Origin: Timema cristinae
Lineage: Eukaryota; Arthropoda; Insecta; Phasmatodea; Timematidae
Direction: 5' to 3'
Assembly (NCBI GenBank): GCA_039000515.1
Contig: JBCFYV010000012.1
Coordinates: 27,446,870 to 27,510,869, forward strand
Length of the DNA: 64,000 nucleotides
Position 1 is the stretch's first letter. Each line of letters begins with the position of its first letter. The position numbers were made by a program, and so were the translations under genes. Shown here in pieces: positions 11,022 to 23,034 of this stretch. The notes beneath the pieces are model-generated. The model searched no databases, was not told the origin of the DNA, and saw only the letters and a program-made list of their open reading frames with translations.

Positions 11022-13712
11022 CTACAACATTACACACAACCAGATATTAGAGTCTAGCATTAGAATATTACAAGAGATTTTAGCCACAGATCAATGTTTC
11101 AATACAGATATTTTGTGAAAGACTTATAACCATCAAATCACTTCATGGAAACCAACAGTTATAATCAGAGTTTATGTCCTCACTTTTGTAGGTTTTATTT
11201 AATTACTAGTTCTAACAAATTTGTACACCTTAACAAAAATCCCAGTTGTAAAATTATGCCACAAGGGAAATAAATAAATTAGACCACCCAAACACCATTA
11301 AGGGTTATCAGCATCATCATTAAATAAAAATGTAATCTTTATCATATGAAGGTTCTATAATTAATTCAAGAAAACATAATTTCCCTTATGTTGCTAAGGA
11401 TGCCTTCATTTTTAATGGAGACCAAAAAATGTTAAGCTATATGTATAACCTTCAAGTAAGCCTTTACTAAGCTAGGGGAGTAGTGTCAGATCCAAATACA
11501 TTTTTAACTGTGCCAAAGAAAAGGATATGGTAGACTAATGTTGATTTATTATAAAACAACATTTTAGTGGATCAATAATTATACAAATATTTTAATTCTT
11601 TCATTACTAAAATATTACTTATGACACATAAGAAAAAATAATAATACATTGGTAATATTAGTATAATGCAAATACAATCAAAATCGCAAATAACACCAAT
11701 GAAATACCTATAATAATATATAATAATATTACTTATAATAATAATAGTAATATTATAATTATCATCAGCACCACATCTTACTACCCATTCAGGTTGTACG
11801 CTCCTACACTAATGTGTAATGGTAGGGTGATTGTGAGATGAAATGGAGGACCTACATTTTAACGTGGGATCCGAACCACGATAGAGGCCTGGCATTCCAC
11901 ACATTCACAAGTGTGATTAATACACGTCTTGTCAGAGGTGAAGGAAGAGTTTGACAGTTAGATAAATCTGTACCGGGACCAAGGATTGAACTTGAACCCC
12001 CAGCACAGAAGTCTGACACCTTCCTTATCCCTAAACCGCCAGGTCACAAGATACCTATATTATTATTTACTGAATAATTAAGGTCCTACTTGTAACAAGT
12101 GTTGGTATTTAATGTATTTATCTACACTAGTACACTTAGAGGTTTATTTGGGTTATGGAACTGACAAGGAGATCCCGGATGGTTCAATAGGTATAGAAGT
12201 TAGCGAGTAGAGCTGAATGATCAGGGTTAAAATTCCTGTTCTTTCCTAATTTTTCTATCCCTACACAATCACTCCATCAGAATGTCATCCGAAAATACAT
12301 AGTGGTTTAGTTTAAAAGAGTTTAAAAACTGCTACAGTGGGACTGATTATATGCATCATTGGATACACAGACTGAACATCAAGTTTCTCTAGTCTGATTT
12401 GCTGTTTACAACAAGGTCCGCATTAGAATCCCGGGAGGATTTAATGAGAGTCTTTTCCTAAACTTATTATCACTCTTCCTCCACTCTAATATAAGTACAC
12501 TTTCTCTAAGCTCTACTTCCACCATCTTTACACACCCTTTTGAGTATTAATTACATGTATAGCCCAGACAGGTCTTAAGACATGGGGAGCAGAAGAGAGG
12601 GGGTAGATATAAACCTACGCATATATTCCAGAATTGGAGTTTAGGCCAAGGAACATGTCTTTGTAACATATTGGGTCACTCGAATATATACGCTATCAAT
12701 TGTATCAACAGTAAGTAATGAATAAATTAAAGGATACAAGGCATTTATAAAAATACGAAAAAAGTTTTGACTGGAATTCAAACCCTGATCATCCCGTCAT
12801 TGGAAGTTGTCTCTTGCGAGAGAGATGCCTAACCTTTCATCCATCTACAAATTGAGGGTTCTGTTTTGTTGGTTGGGTAGTATTGACATAGGTCTGTCAT
12901 AGACCAGATTAAAAACTAAAAGTGCAAACGAATGCTAAAAGAATTGAAAACACTTCACAATCATTATTTAAAACAGTGTTAAGTGTGAACGAGAACAAAA
13001 TACTACTCATCTTCCATACAAAATACTTTATCATTAAAATTTTCATTTTAGTAATCTTTTTATCACCGAGTCTTACTATTCATTCGGGTTACTAGTCCAT
13101 GGTATTAGGAACTCGAAAGTTCATTGCCGCCCTTACTAAAATAAAGCACACCACCTATTCTTATCTTGAGCTAGTCTTACCCAGTCCATCTCATTACTCA
13201 TGAGGATGACATATAAAGATGTAATTTGAGAATATTTGTGTGCCCTTACATCTCAAATTTATTTTATTTATTTTGTTAATGTGTAGGTATATACAAATTA
13301 CAGCTAAATTTTAATATCTTTCGGTGCATAAATAGTCCCAGGGCACCATTTTGAAAACAAAAATGTGTTTTTAGCTCTCATTGTTGCTCTGATTTGGGTT
13401 GTACTTACTTAAAATATTGATAGTTTTATTATTTATTAACCAATTTTATTAGATTTGGTGTCAAATTAAAGCTTATAAGTATGTTAAAACACAATACAAA
13501 CATTTAAGATGAATATCTATAATATCACATGTGTTTTTTTAATCTATCTCTCCTATGTTGGATTAATGATGGCTTCTAAGCGACAGTTCAAACTTTTCAC
13601 ATTTTAAATACATTACAAGAATAGTATAAACTTTCTTAAAAAGAAAATGAAGAGAATGTTTTTTGTGGTTTATCAAATGAAAAATAATTACAATTGTTTG
13701 AATAATACATAC
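11022..13712. other. IRP1 intron with old SINE/tRNA-like fragments
   Basis: This is inside the IRP1 intron. Besides the SINE at 11765-11900 there are tRNA-like fragments with B-box-like words. The minus-strand ones are near 11985-12060 (GGGTTCAAGTTCAATCC) and 12775-12865. A plus-strand one lies near 12170-12240 (GGGTTAAAATTCC). A worn minus-strand SINE tail lies near 13060-13110. AT-rich sequence with AATAAT runs at 11640-11760 is otherwise featureless. Confidence 0.4.
11765..11900 (-). mobile_element. SINE, variant body
   Basis: Its tail (GCACCACATCTTACTACCCA on the plus strand) matches the common SINE tail of this window. The body (GTAGGGTGATTGTGAGATGA and GGATCCGAACCACG) matches instead the copy at 19923-20065. 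GGTTCGGATCC on the minus strand is a B box, so the head is tRNA-derived. Confidence 0.7.
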
Positions 13713-14069
<357 letters not shown>

Positions 14070-14574
14070 TGAAACAATATATGATATTTGGACTAAAAAA
14101 ATCAGCCACAAAAAAGTTTGTGATGTGTTCATTTGCTGTTTTGCCAATCAAGTTACTACTGATTATTTGATTTATTTTCAATATCACAAAGATAATATGC
14201 TATAGCAACAAGTTAAGTTTTGAAATAGATTAAAAAAAGTAATTGATAAAATATATTATAAATTTTAATAAGTGATCTAAAACTAAAGCACTAAAATAGA
14301 CAGGCTGACACTTAGGTTCTTTTATATAGCCTGATCTAGAGGGGGCATTCATTCCAAGAGTTTTACTAGCTACTTCTGAAAATGTCTAGGTACTACCCGC
14401 AGAGGTTAATTTTAAATCTCAACCAACTTGAGCCCAAGAATCCCAGGAAGGTCAAATACAGTTAAGAGTTATTGGCTCATAGTAAAAGAAAAAGCGGAGA
14501 ATTTTGCACCAGATGCAAGCAGTTTTTCTAGAATAGGGGATGTTTAGGCCTGCTTTAATCGCTTCTGTGTGACA

Positions 14575-15005
14575 GTGCCATAACGTGACGCCCAGCATGT
14601 AAGGGGTAAGGTCCTTGTCCTAATCTGGCACCTTTGTCTCTCAGTGATAGTCACTCATTGTCATCTGACAAGTGTAAATTGCGGTGTTTTTATTATGTCT
14701 AAGCATGGAACTTTCACAAATTTAACCTTAGCCAAGAAGGTCGAAGTGATTAGAGAAGTGGAAAAGGGAGTGAAAAAGAAGTGTGATATCGCAAAAGAGT
14801 ATGGAATAGAACCAAACATTTAGTTCAAGTGCAAAAACTGATAAAGTCTGTATTTTTTGTGCAGTGAGTTAATTTTTTCAATTTTTAATTTTGAGGTTTT
14901 TTTATTTATTGTGTACAAACAGTTTGGATATCAATTGGTTAGTTCAAATTTTGGATTTTTTTTTTAGATATCCCTTGGACTTCGAATTAGAAAGGTTTTA
15001 ATGTA
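14575..15005 (+). mobile_element. Internally deleted Tigger/jerky-type pogo element
   Basis: An ATG at 14695 opens 42 codons (stop 14821-14823) with the CENP-B-type N-terminal helix-turn-helix signature LTLAKKVEVIREVEKG and DIAKEYGIEP. Soon after, near 14920-15003, comes sequence resembling a Tigger-type 3' end (GGATATCAATTGG and ATATCCCTTGGACTTCG). The DDE core is missing, so it looks like a deletion derivative. The 5' terminal repeat was not located and the left limit is approximate. Confidence 0.6.
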
Positions 15006-15375
15006 TATACATCATTCATTGTGACATCTTTTTTGTTTGTTTATCGTTATTATTGAAAACAAAATTATTCCAAATTAGAGTTTGTAGGAATTTACACTTA
15101 GCAAAATGTAGGATTAAAGGATTCGTGTAGTGTTAATATATATATCTTTTAATCGATTTAAAAAGTTATAGTCAACATTTCAAAATTCTGGCTTTGAGGT
15201 GCACATGTAATTTTACTGTTAAGTTATGTAATATAAAACTTAAAAAAACTTATCTTAATTGTGCAGAAGAACATACCGTAAATATTTAAAAGAATGTCAC
15301 AAAATGGCACAAAACTTATTTTAATAGGCAATAATTACTATAAACCAAATGGCACAGAACCTAACCTTCCAGGCA
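15006..15375. other. No feature recognised
   Basis: AT-rich intron sequence of the IRP1 gene. Confidence 0.3.
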
Positions 15376-15500
15376 TCCTACTAATATTATAAATGCAAAA
15401 GTTTGTGTGTTTGGATGTTTGTTACTCAATCACGCCAAAACTGCTGAACGGATTCGAATGAAACTTTGTATGTTTGTAGTGTATGTCCTGGAATAACAAA
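15376..15500 (+). mobile_element. Helitron-like 5' end
   Basis: Sequence beginning TCCTACTAATATTATAAATG and continuing with TTTGTTACTCAATCACGCC and CTGCTGAACGGATT resembles the start shared by many arthropod Helitron-type elements. No rolling-circle replicase is seen and the 3' hairpin/CTRR end was not found with confidence. Confidence 0.45.
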
Positions 15501-16549
15501 TAGGACTATTCCCAACCTTTGATTTTACATTAATTTTACAATACTAACGTTTAAACTTTTCGTTTATAAGATATATTATTATTTCATAATAAAAGAAATA
15601 TATATTATTTACATTATCAATTATTAATTTTATTTTATTTTTAAGTTTAGTTAATAATTAAAAGATTTGATCAATTATTGCATATTTTTCATGAAATTCT
15701 GGAATCCTGAAATAGCTTGCATTCAAACACATTTTAATATCTTAAACTATCTACAATAGTTATTTTAAAATATTAATTTTACTGTTATTTGAAATTTGCT
15801 TTTGTTGTACATATGGATGGTAAAAATTTTATGACATTAGTCTGCAAGCGAGCTATACCCAGTGAGCAACCACCATAATTTGAAGATAGTGCCGGCATTT
15901 GCAGAAAGAGTGGTCATGTGGACAGCACAAATAGCCCGTCTGTCCGTTAATCTCAGTTTTATAGATCGGAGCTGCTGCTGCTACTTCTTTATTCAAGTGA
16001 CTAGTACTTATTTGTCCTCACAAAGCTAAATTTGATTCTGTTCCGGAACAAGAACTCTGCATAAAAATCTCCAAGCACAGAGGGTTGAACCCAGAATCTA
16101 TAGATCTGTAGTCAGGAGTTAGACCCAGAGGCAGTCTGTATGGATTGTAACAAATATTTTATTTCTCATAATATGGCATCAATAAAAACTAGAGAATTCC
16201 ACATTCTTTGATCTTATTCCTCATATTTTCGACATTAGCACAAAGCATTTTATCAGCATTTGACTAATGAAATATGACAATTTTTACAGTTTGATCTAGG
16301 TTAGTAAGCCCCCAAAAGTATATCTACTACTAGGTTCGGTTTGAAAATAATATAAATAGGATTGAAAGACCGAAAGACTCACAAATATTTTGTTTGGATC
16401 ATTTTGAGATCTTAAAGCAGACGATTTTCCACAAGAGTGCTGCCAAATTTCAAATCAACTAGGTATTAATTTTAAAATTAAAGAGTAAAAATAGTAGTCG
16501 TGGCTTAACTTAAGCAAAAGTTGTACCAAACTGTTAAGAACTTTCTTAC
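15501..16549. other. No feature recognised
   Basis: AT-rich intron sequence of the IRP1 gene. Confidence 0.35.
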
Positions 16550-16642
16550 CATAATTTTGTCCTAACGCTGGCAAATCATAATATTTGAATTCTGCTCCGC
16601 CCACCGACAATGACTTTAGGTATGATCGGTAAGGATTATGGT
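16550..16642 (-). CDS. ACO1: Iron regulatory protein 1 / cytosolic aconitase, exon 2
   Basis: The 93-bp exon reads HNPYRSYLKSLSVGGAEFKY and on to YYDLPALGQNYG, the usual start of IRP1. Acceptor TTTTTTCAG precedes 16642 and donor ATG|GTAAGAAAG follows 16550. Phases match exon 1 (one base of an aspartate codon) and exon 3 (one base of a glycine codon). The intron to exon 3 is about 5.5 kb and contains SINEs and a Tigger remnant. Confidence 0.9.
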
Positions 16643-16844
16643 CTGAAAAAAATAAAATTTTATATCAGTATATGAGTATGGTTGATTCCTTCAAATGTAG
16701 AGGATAAAAATAACTAAGTGTGAAATAAATGTAGAAATAAATAGTAGAATTATCTTAATTCCTTTTGTTATTCAAACAATCTGTTGTTGAAATGATTGAA
16801 ATTAAAGTAAATAATATTGAAATATTGTTCATAAACTAACTAAC

Positions 16845-16851
16845 CTGCCAT
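16845..16851 (-). CDS. ACO1: Iron regulatory protein 1 / cytosolic aconitase, exon 1 (start codon)
   Basis: Minus-strand ATG GCA G followed by donor GTTAGT gives Met-Ala and the first base of Asp. Joined to exon 2 the protein starts MADHNPYRSYL, a sensible IRP1 N-terminus. The three coding exons sum to 261 nt, 87 whole codons. The very short coding piece makes this the least certain exon, but donor, phase and position near a divergent gene agree. Confidence 0.75.
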
Positions 16852-16958
16852 CGCAAGACGACAAAACGTCACGTAACGTTCTGTAATATTTATGTTCGCT
16901 CACAAACGCCTTTGGAATAACATGTTAACAGCCAGTTATTTGACTTTTCAACAGTGAG
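16852..16958. promoter_or_regulatory. Probable bidirectional promoter
   Basis: Only 107 bp separate the IRP1 start codon (minus, 16849-16851) from the start codon of the divergent small gene (plus, 16959). It includes ACGTCACGTAACGT, a CRE-like word close to a palindrome. Both genes start with a short exon followed by a long intron. That this is the promoter is inferred from geometry. Confidence 0.6.
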
Positions 16959-17009
16959 ATGAACATTGAACATGACTGTTTGGTTCCAAAGAACGACGAC
17001 TTGATAATG
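16959..17009 (+). CDS. Unrecognised 69-aa protein, exon 1
   Basis: The ATG at 16959 opens 17 codons (MNIEHDCLVPKNDDLIM) followed directly by a strong donor, GTAAGT. The exon ends on a codon boundary. It joins in frame to 21922-22080, giving a 69-residue protein in total. The gene runs away from IRP1, whose start is 107 bp upstream on the other strand. Confidence 0.6.
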
Positions 17010-18184
17010 GTAAGTTATGCAGTGTACAGGTAGAATTATTTAGTAGTTAGATACATGATTTAAAGTTATTTTTCTTAATTTTAAAAATCGTATTATTAAC
17101 TGATAAAAAAATACTAAAATAAAGTTTATAACATATAAGGTAAACAAGTGATTAATGTGTGTATTTTTATCTAATATGTTTATTAAAAATGTTTAACACA
17201 TTGGCTTCGATTAAAATTTAAACGCATTATTTCAAATTAAAAAAAAAATCAGATGATATTTGTTTTAAATATTATTATGGACCTAATCTGCTGTCAAGGC
17301 TATTTTGTTAGTCATTGTGTAACATGACAATTTGCTATAAGTTCAATAAACTCCACCCATGACATTACAACCTCTTACTCCATTAGCTCTGTTTATTCTG
17401 GGACTTTCAATACTGTATTTCACTAGGTTTATTGAATTAATCATATTTTTCTTTGACTTCCTCCCGCCACATATGCTGACCTACGGTAAAATAACGTTGC
17501 CGTAATCTAATATGCAGGTCATTAGGTGCCTTTTCCATGGTAACAAGGAATGGAATGGCATAGTGCGCTCTATCTGCCATAATTTTATATAAAAGGCAAA
17601 ACATCAAACAAATTTTATAGGAGTAAATTTTTTTTATTTGAAACTATCCCAAACAACATCGTAAAAGTCTAGAAAATCAAAGTTTGGAAAAGCGGCCGTA
17701 TTGGCTGCTATCTTGGATTTACTGTTGAAATCAGTAAAATGCTCATAAGTACTGCTATATGGCTCCGATTTCCTTTAAAGATATATCAAATAAAAGGTCT
17801 TTGAACCAGAAATCATAAACCCTTCATTTTGATTTCATGAGTTTCTATTATAAGCCTTTATTTTATTTTTTTCTGGTGTTGATAATTATGAGGGGATCTA
17901 ATTATGATGGAAAACTATGTAATTGGAAAATGTGTCCTTTGTGACATGAATCTATCTGATCTATATGCTAGTCCTGCGCCGTATACCAATAATTATATGA
18001 ACTAATTTCTAAATGCAATGTTGTTTGTGCAAACTGTATAAATAGCAATGTTTAAATTGTGAATAAATATACATGTATAATGTATCTATAGGCTTACATT
18101 ATTAATTTTTAAACTAATATTTGTTCATAATTCAAAAATATTGTGTTTTAAGTAATTACTTACCCATCTTATGATGCTCAGGGA
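17010..18184. other. Intron of the small gene; nothing recognised
   Basis: AT-rich intron sequence before the Gypsy remnant. Confidence 0.4.
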
Positions 18185-20351
18185 AAGTGTTTAGTGTAAT
18201 AGACTTAAAAGAAGTATACCTCCAATTAGAAATTAGTGCAGAATCAGAAGAAAGTAATAGCTATAAATACTGAATGTGGTTTATTCAAGTGTCATCAAAT
18301 GGAATATAGAATAGAATGGAATAGAGAGTGGTCCAAGTACTTTCTAATGTGTGATGGACAGAATATTTCAAAGAACAATTGACGATGTGGTGTGTTATAT
18401 CGATGATGTTCTTATCAACTGTGAAACAGAACAACAGTGTATGACTAAACTACAAACGGTCTTGAAACGACTTAATGATCATCATATTAAGATAAATTGG
18501 AATAAATCAGAGTTATTTAAGATTGAAATAGAGTATCTCGGGTTTACGCTTTGTTCTGAAGGAATAAAACCTATAAAGGAGAAAGTAGATGCAATTCAAA
18601 CATGTCCAGCTCCCATGGATGTCACACAACTCAAATCCTACTTGGGATTACTCAACTTTCATGCAAAAATTATTCCAATGTCATCAACTTTATTACAACC
18701 ATTGGACAACTTGTTATCAAAGAATGTGAAATTTGAATGGGCAAAGAGATGTGAAGAAGCTTTTGAGAAAAGCAAATTAATGATAGTCAACTATAGCTTG
18801 TTAGTTCATTATAATCCGGTCTTACCTTTACAAGTCGTAGCAGAGTAGCTCCATAAGGAGTTGGTGCGGGATTGTGTCATGTTATTGATAATGATGAAAA
18901 ATCGATAGCCTTTGCAAGTGCTACTTTAACATCAGCACAGGAGAATGTATTCTCAATATGAACAAGAAGGATTGGCAGTCATATTTGGCATACAAAAGTT
19001 TCCAAATTTCTTTATGGGCAACAGTTTGAAATAATCACGGTTGTGCAAGTAATCCAGAGAATGTTGGTGAAAAAATAAATATTCCAACACTTGCAACCAC
19101 TAGATTGCAAAGATGGGCGTTGATACTATCAGCTTACAATTATAAAGTAAAATATTGAAACATTGTCAAGAATGCAAATATGCTATCAAGACTGCCCCAT
19201 GAGGAACCTTTTCTAAACGAAGGAGAGATCTGTACTATTTCCCTTCCAATATTAGTGAGAAAAGTAGCAAAGGAAACAGCAAAAGACCACATTCTAGTTG
19301 CTGTACGAAAGCTGTCAAATAGGGGATGGCCAAATAAAGTGGGTCCTAAACTTGCGCCTTATTTAAGGAGACGAGAAGAAATTTCCACAGTTGAAGGCGT
19401 GCTTGTATGGGGATCTCGTGTAATTATTCCTAAGAGCTCAAGACATGATGTTCTTAAAGAATTGCGTGATCATCATCCCGGCATTGTTAAAATGAAATTG
19501 TTAGCTAGATCAATTGGCTGGAGGCCTAGCACAGATGCTGACATTGAAGTTACCATAAAAGGTAGTGTGAAATGTGTCAGTTTACTAAAAACCTAGGACT
19601 GTAGCATATGACACCATGGCCTATCGCAAATAAAACATTTGAAAGGATTCATATAGACTATGTGAACTATAAAAATCACATGATCTTGGTGCTAGTTGAT
19701 TGCTATTCGATTTGGATTGAAGCATGGATTGTTAAAATAGAGACTGCGCAAGAAAATGTAGCCAAATTGAGAGAGTGCTTTATAACATTAGGCATGCCAG
19801 AGGCGATTTTGTCTGGTAATGATTCACCTTTTAATTCAGAAAAGTTTATTTAGTTTTGCCTTAATAATGGAATCAAGGTTATAAAGTCACCACCGTATCG
19901 TTCCCCATCAAATGGTACTGTATTATTACTATTAGCACCGTGTCTTACTACCCATTCGGGTTATACGCACTTACGCTAATGTGTAAAAATGGTAGGGTGA
20001 TTGTGAGATGAAATGAAGGACCTACAGTTTAACGTGGAATCCGAACCACGGTGGAGGCATGGCATAAATGGTACTGTAGAAAAAGCGGTTCAAATTGTAG
20101 CAGGAAAATTGAAGAAGATGGTATACCAACCCCTCAACGTTCCATTTGATTGGTTGTTAGTGAACTTGTTGTTTCAATGTAGAAATAATCCAAATACAGT
20201 GACTGGGAAGACTCCTGATGAATTAGTATTGCGATTCATGCCAAAAACAAGATTGCACATGTTAAAACCGAGCTTCAGTAAACTACGCGACTCAACTATT
20301 CATCAAAAAACCAACCACTGGAGTTCTTCCCACAATAACCAGTCAAAATAA
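18185..20351 (+). pseudogene. Ty3/Gypsy polyprotein remnant
   Basis: Plus-strand readings follow the order of a Ty3/Gypsy pol. Reverse transcriptase lies at about 18195-18840, with FSVIDLKEVYLQLE and the YIDD catalytic box near 18395. An RNase H remnant with stops lies at 18840-19180. Integrase follows, with the H2C2-type region at 19180-19596 and the core at 19608-19853 and 20080-20300. Frameshifts and stops separate the parts, and a SINE interrupts the integrase core at 19923-20065. No long terminal repeats were found. It is a fossil within the intron of the 69-aa gene. Confidence 0.85.
19923..20065 (-). mobile_element. 5'-truncated SINE in the Gypsy integrase
   Basis: The insert is flanked by the 13-bp duplication AAATGGTACTGTA (19910-19922 and 20066-20078). 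It has the common SINE tail (GCACCGTGTCTTACTACCCA on the plus strand) and a B-box-bearing body (GGTTCGGATTCC on the minus strand), but lacks the A-box end. The integrase reading is in the same frame on both sides. Confidence 0.9.
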
Positions 20352-20371
20352 AAGATGCAAGGATATAATGA

Positions 20372-20580
20372 GCCTCTGGCAGTTAGGGAGCTATGTTGCT
20401 ATACATATTGCTTTAGATACTTTCTAGAAGTGTTTAATATCTATGATTTGTCCTATCCTCCGGCAGTTAGGGGGTTATGTGGCTATAAAAAAAAGCGCTT
20501 CAGATAGCTTCTAGTACTGTTAATAATTTATAAATTTTTTTCTAGCCTCCAGCATTAGGGGTATATGCCCACCAATACAC
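20372..20580. repeat. Imperfect tandem repeat, unit near 85-90 bp
   Basis: Two units plus a partial third begin CCTCTGGCAGTTAGGGAG (20372), CCTCCGGCAGTTAGGGGG (about 20456) and CCTCCAGCATTAGGGG (about 20544). They share GGCTATA and AGATA..TTCTAG words. Confidence 0.65.
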
Positions 20581-20875
20581 CTAACCCTCGACCCCCGAAA
20601 TTATTGTCTGGCTACGGCCTTGACTGTAACAGTAGCTAACTGTCTCAGTTACAGTGTACTATGCAGTAATAAATTATTGTGACCAGTGTCGGTACCTAAT
20701 GTTGTTTAACAGCAAGGGTCTTTTGGATGAGAACTTTGTGTACCGCCAATTTATCCAGGTTGAGAGGCCTACTCTGTAGTTAAACGTTGCTTCATTAAAT
20801 TGCTATTTATAATTTTATGTCAGACTTTCTTCAATTAATCTAAGATTGGTTTCTATTGTGTACATACCCTTGTCC

Positions 20876-21003
20876 CTAAAGTCTGTTCACGTTAGTAATT
20901 GTTTCCTGAAAGGTCTTTTTCCCTACCAGAAATCTATTATATAGTAGGATATTGGTAGGGGAAAAGACCTTTCAGAGAGTAATTTCTACAGTGAATGGAG
21001 TAT
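20876..21003. repeat. Hairpin-forming MITE-like inverted repeat
   Basis: An arm from about 20883 (GAAAGGTCTTTTTCCCTACC) is followed, after a short TATTATATAGTAGGATA loop, by its complement (GGTAGGGGAAAAGACCTTTC). Outer parts also pair imperfectly (CTGTTCAC and GTGAATGG). It looks like a small foldback or Tc1/mariner-derived MITE. Confidence 0.7.
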
Positions 21004-21921
21004 ACCATTAGTCCTAGTAGGGTTGGTAAGTTATATTTGTATAGGATAGGAAGAAGATAACCTTCTCACACATCAACTATTTTTAACTGAATTCAAATTT
21101 CTACATAAAATAAACCTTACCAATAGAAAATAATAAAATGTGTTTAAGTCGTTTCACTGCATTGTTTGAATTTAACACAATATGTTGGAATGATGACATG
21201 TAAAAATATCTATTCATTTTAGAGCTATTTAATAATACGCTCGGTATGTTATATAGTATAATTATTTAACCATAAGTAATACCAAATTACTATGACAACT
21301 TTAAATAGATTTATAGCAGTATTATTAATACCCAAGGAGAATGAACAACGATTAATTAATAAAGACACTATTCTATATTCCCAGTCCATGTTATTATTAG
21401 CAAATGTAAATTATTTGAGATCTTTATAGGAATTGTAAAATATTCTAAAGTAGAAAGGAAACCAAGTGGCAAAGCAAACATCGTTTATGTTGATACATTT
21501 ATTTATTACTGGAAATAAATTCGAAAAAGATAATGTATTATTTATGTGTTAAAACAATATTTAAAACAATACCGGTATGCATAACGTACTTTTATTTAAA
21601 AATATTATTATGCAAACAAATAATTGGTGTTTTGACAATTCTGGATAACGTTTTGAATGAGTATAGTGAGAGAAGTGGCAACAGGCACCATGTGTGGTGC
21701 TAATAGTAGCGAAATATTGAAACACATACTTGAAGGTAATTGTTTTAACTCTAGCTAACCATAGTTTCTTGATGTTTAAATTCTAATTAGTTATATTGAT
21801 TTTGATACAGTGCATCAAGTAAAAAGAGTCAGAATAAGAAATAAGAGTTGTTGTAATGTCTGATTTTCAAATCGATATAAAACACTAAGAAAGACATAAC
21901 ATTTGAAAATTGTTTTAATAG
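21004..21921. other. Intron; nothing recognised
   Basis: AT-rich intron sequence before exon 2 of the small gene. Confidence 0.4.
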
Positions 21922-22080
21922 GAATGGGATGAAGAAGAACGAAACAAGTGGGTTCTAATTAGTGATCCTTACATTTCACTGGATGGACACACCCCTTACA
22001 AAGGGCTAAGCCTTGACGCGCAAGTTTGTCGTCTGCTTGATTGTGAGGGGACAGATTTACGATTTATTACAATGTTCTAG
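21922..22080 (+). CDS. Unrecognised 69-aa protein, exon 2 and stop
   Basis: After acceptor TTTTAATAG the frame reads EWDEEERNKWVLISDPYISL, then DGHTPYKGLSLDAQVCRLL and CEGTDLRFITMF, and stops at TAG (22078-22080). An AATAAA polyadenylation signal follows at 22102-22107. The protein is acidic near the junction with alternating hydrophobic residues. It has no signal peptide, membrane segment or motif I can name. Evidence for a real gene: composition unlike the AT-rich flanks, matching splice phases over a 4.9 kb intron, an ordered poly(A) signal, and a divergent start beside a housekeeping gene. I do not recognise the family. Confidence 0.6.
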   Translation, partial: EWDEEERNKWVLISDPYISLDGHTPYKGLSLDAQVCRLLDCEGTDLRFITMF

Positions 22081-22937
22081 AGTGAAAACATGTCTTTGGT
22101 AAATAAAACTGTTTTGTTTGAAAATAGTACAGTGGTATTCGGTTTAATAATATAAAACGAATTCTTGGATAACATATTAAGTTAACGAGCGTGTGTTCCT
22201 TACCACGCACAAGGTGGAGACTGACCCTGATTTCCGTTGGCTCTGGTGTCACCCTGACACACTTCACATCCTCTCTTCTTTGAAGTTTAACGCACTTATA
22301 AGACGTTTACTAACACTATATTTATTATTATAAAATTAACTGAAACTCATGAGCTTAATATGCACAGCAATAAACTTGGGACACCTTTGCTTACTGGTGA
22401 GTAAGTAAGTTTATTTAATATAACTACAATTGTGTTTAATCTAGTTTAGCAATTCAGGCGCTGAGGAATTACGACCACTCTCCCCAAATCAGGTGTATTT
22501 GTCTTACACGGAGTTGACTTAGCTTGACAAGATTGTATTAAGACTGGTGAGATGGTTCTTATTGATGAGGGTATGTGGAGCTGGTATGAGATGTTCTCTG
22601 TTGCAACGCTGGTTATGTTCTGTGTCCTGAACATCGTAGGAGTGGGGCTCTGTCCGGGGTCCCACCACGTTTCCATACCACTGCAGGTCAGCTATCCAGA
22701 CTCTTTATCCTGGTGTAAGAGCGTTAAAGCTGTTTCTGTTTCTGTTTTCTGTCATAGACTCATAGTATGTTTAATTGGATTGTCGGTGCTCTTCCCACAC
22801 CTCTTTCTGATGGTGTACATTTAGCAATTGTGGCTGTAATCTGATCGATGGTACTGATAGTGTGCTGCGTAATTGTCGTCCAATTAGGAGTTGGACTGGG
22901 CTGGCACCTGCTTCTGTTGAAGTTGACCTGTATACCA

Positions 22938-23034
22938 TGTAACATTACGTGGTATAATGTTACAACTGGACCCCGCCCCATACTGACATGATTAGAGATT
23001 TGTAACATTACATGGTATAATGTTACAACTGGAC
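22938..23034. repeat. Two direct copies of a palindromic 32-mer
   Basis: Copies at 22938-22969 and 23003-23034 differ at one base. Each starts GTAACATTAC, contains TGGTATAATGTTAC and ends AACTGGA. Each can fold on itself (GTAACATTA with TAATGTTAC). They resemble LTR-type TG...CA ends, but this is not established. Confidence 0.8.

Noticed and set aside
22446..22676. Minus-strand 76-codon frame as a possible gene
   Set aside because: The neighbouring frame matches the C-terminal end of Gypsy pol, so this is a shifted reading of that fossil.
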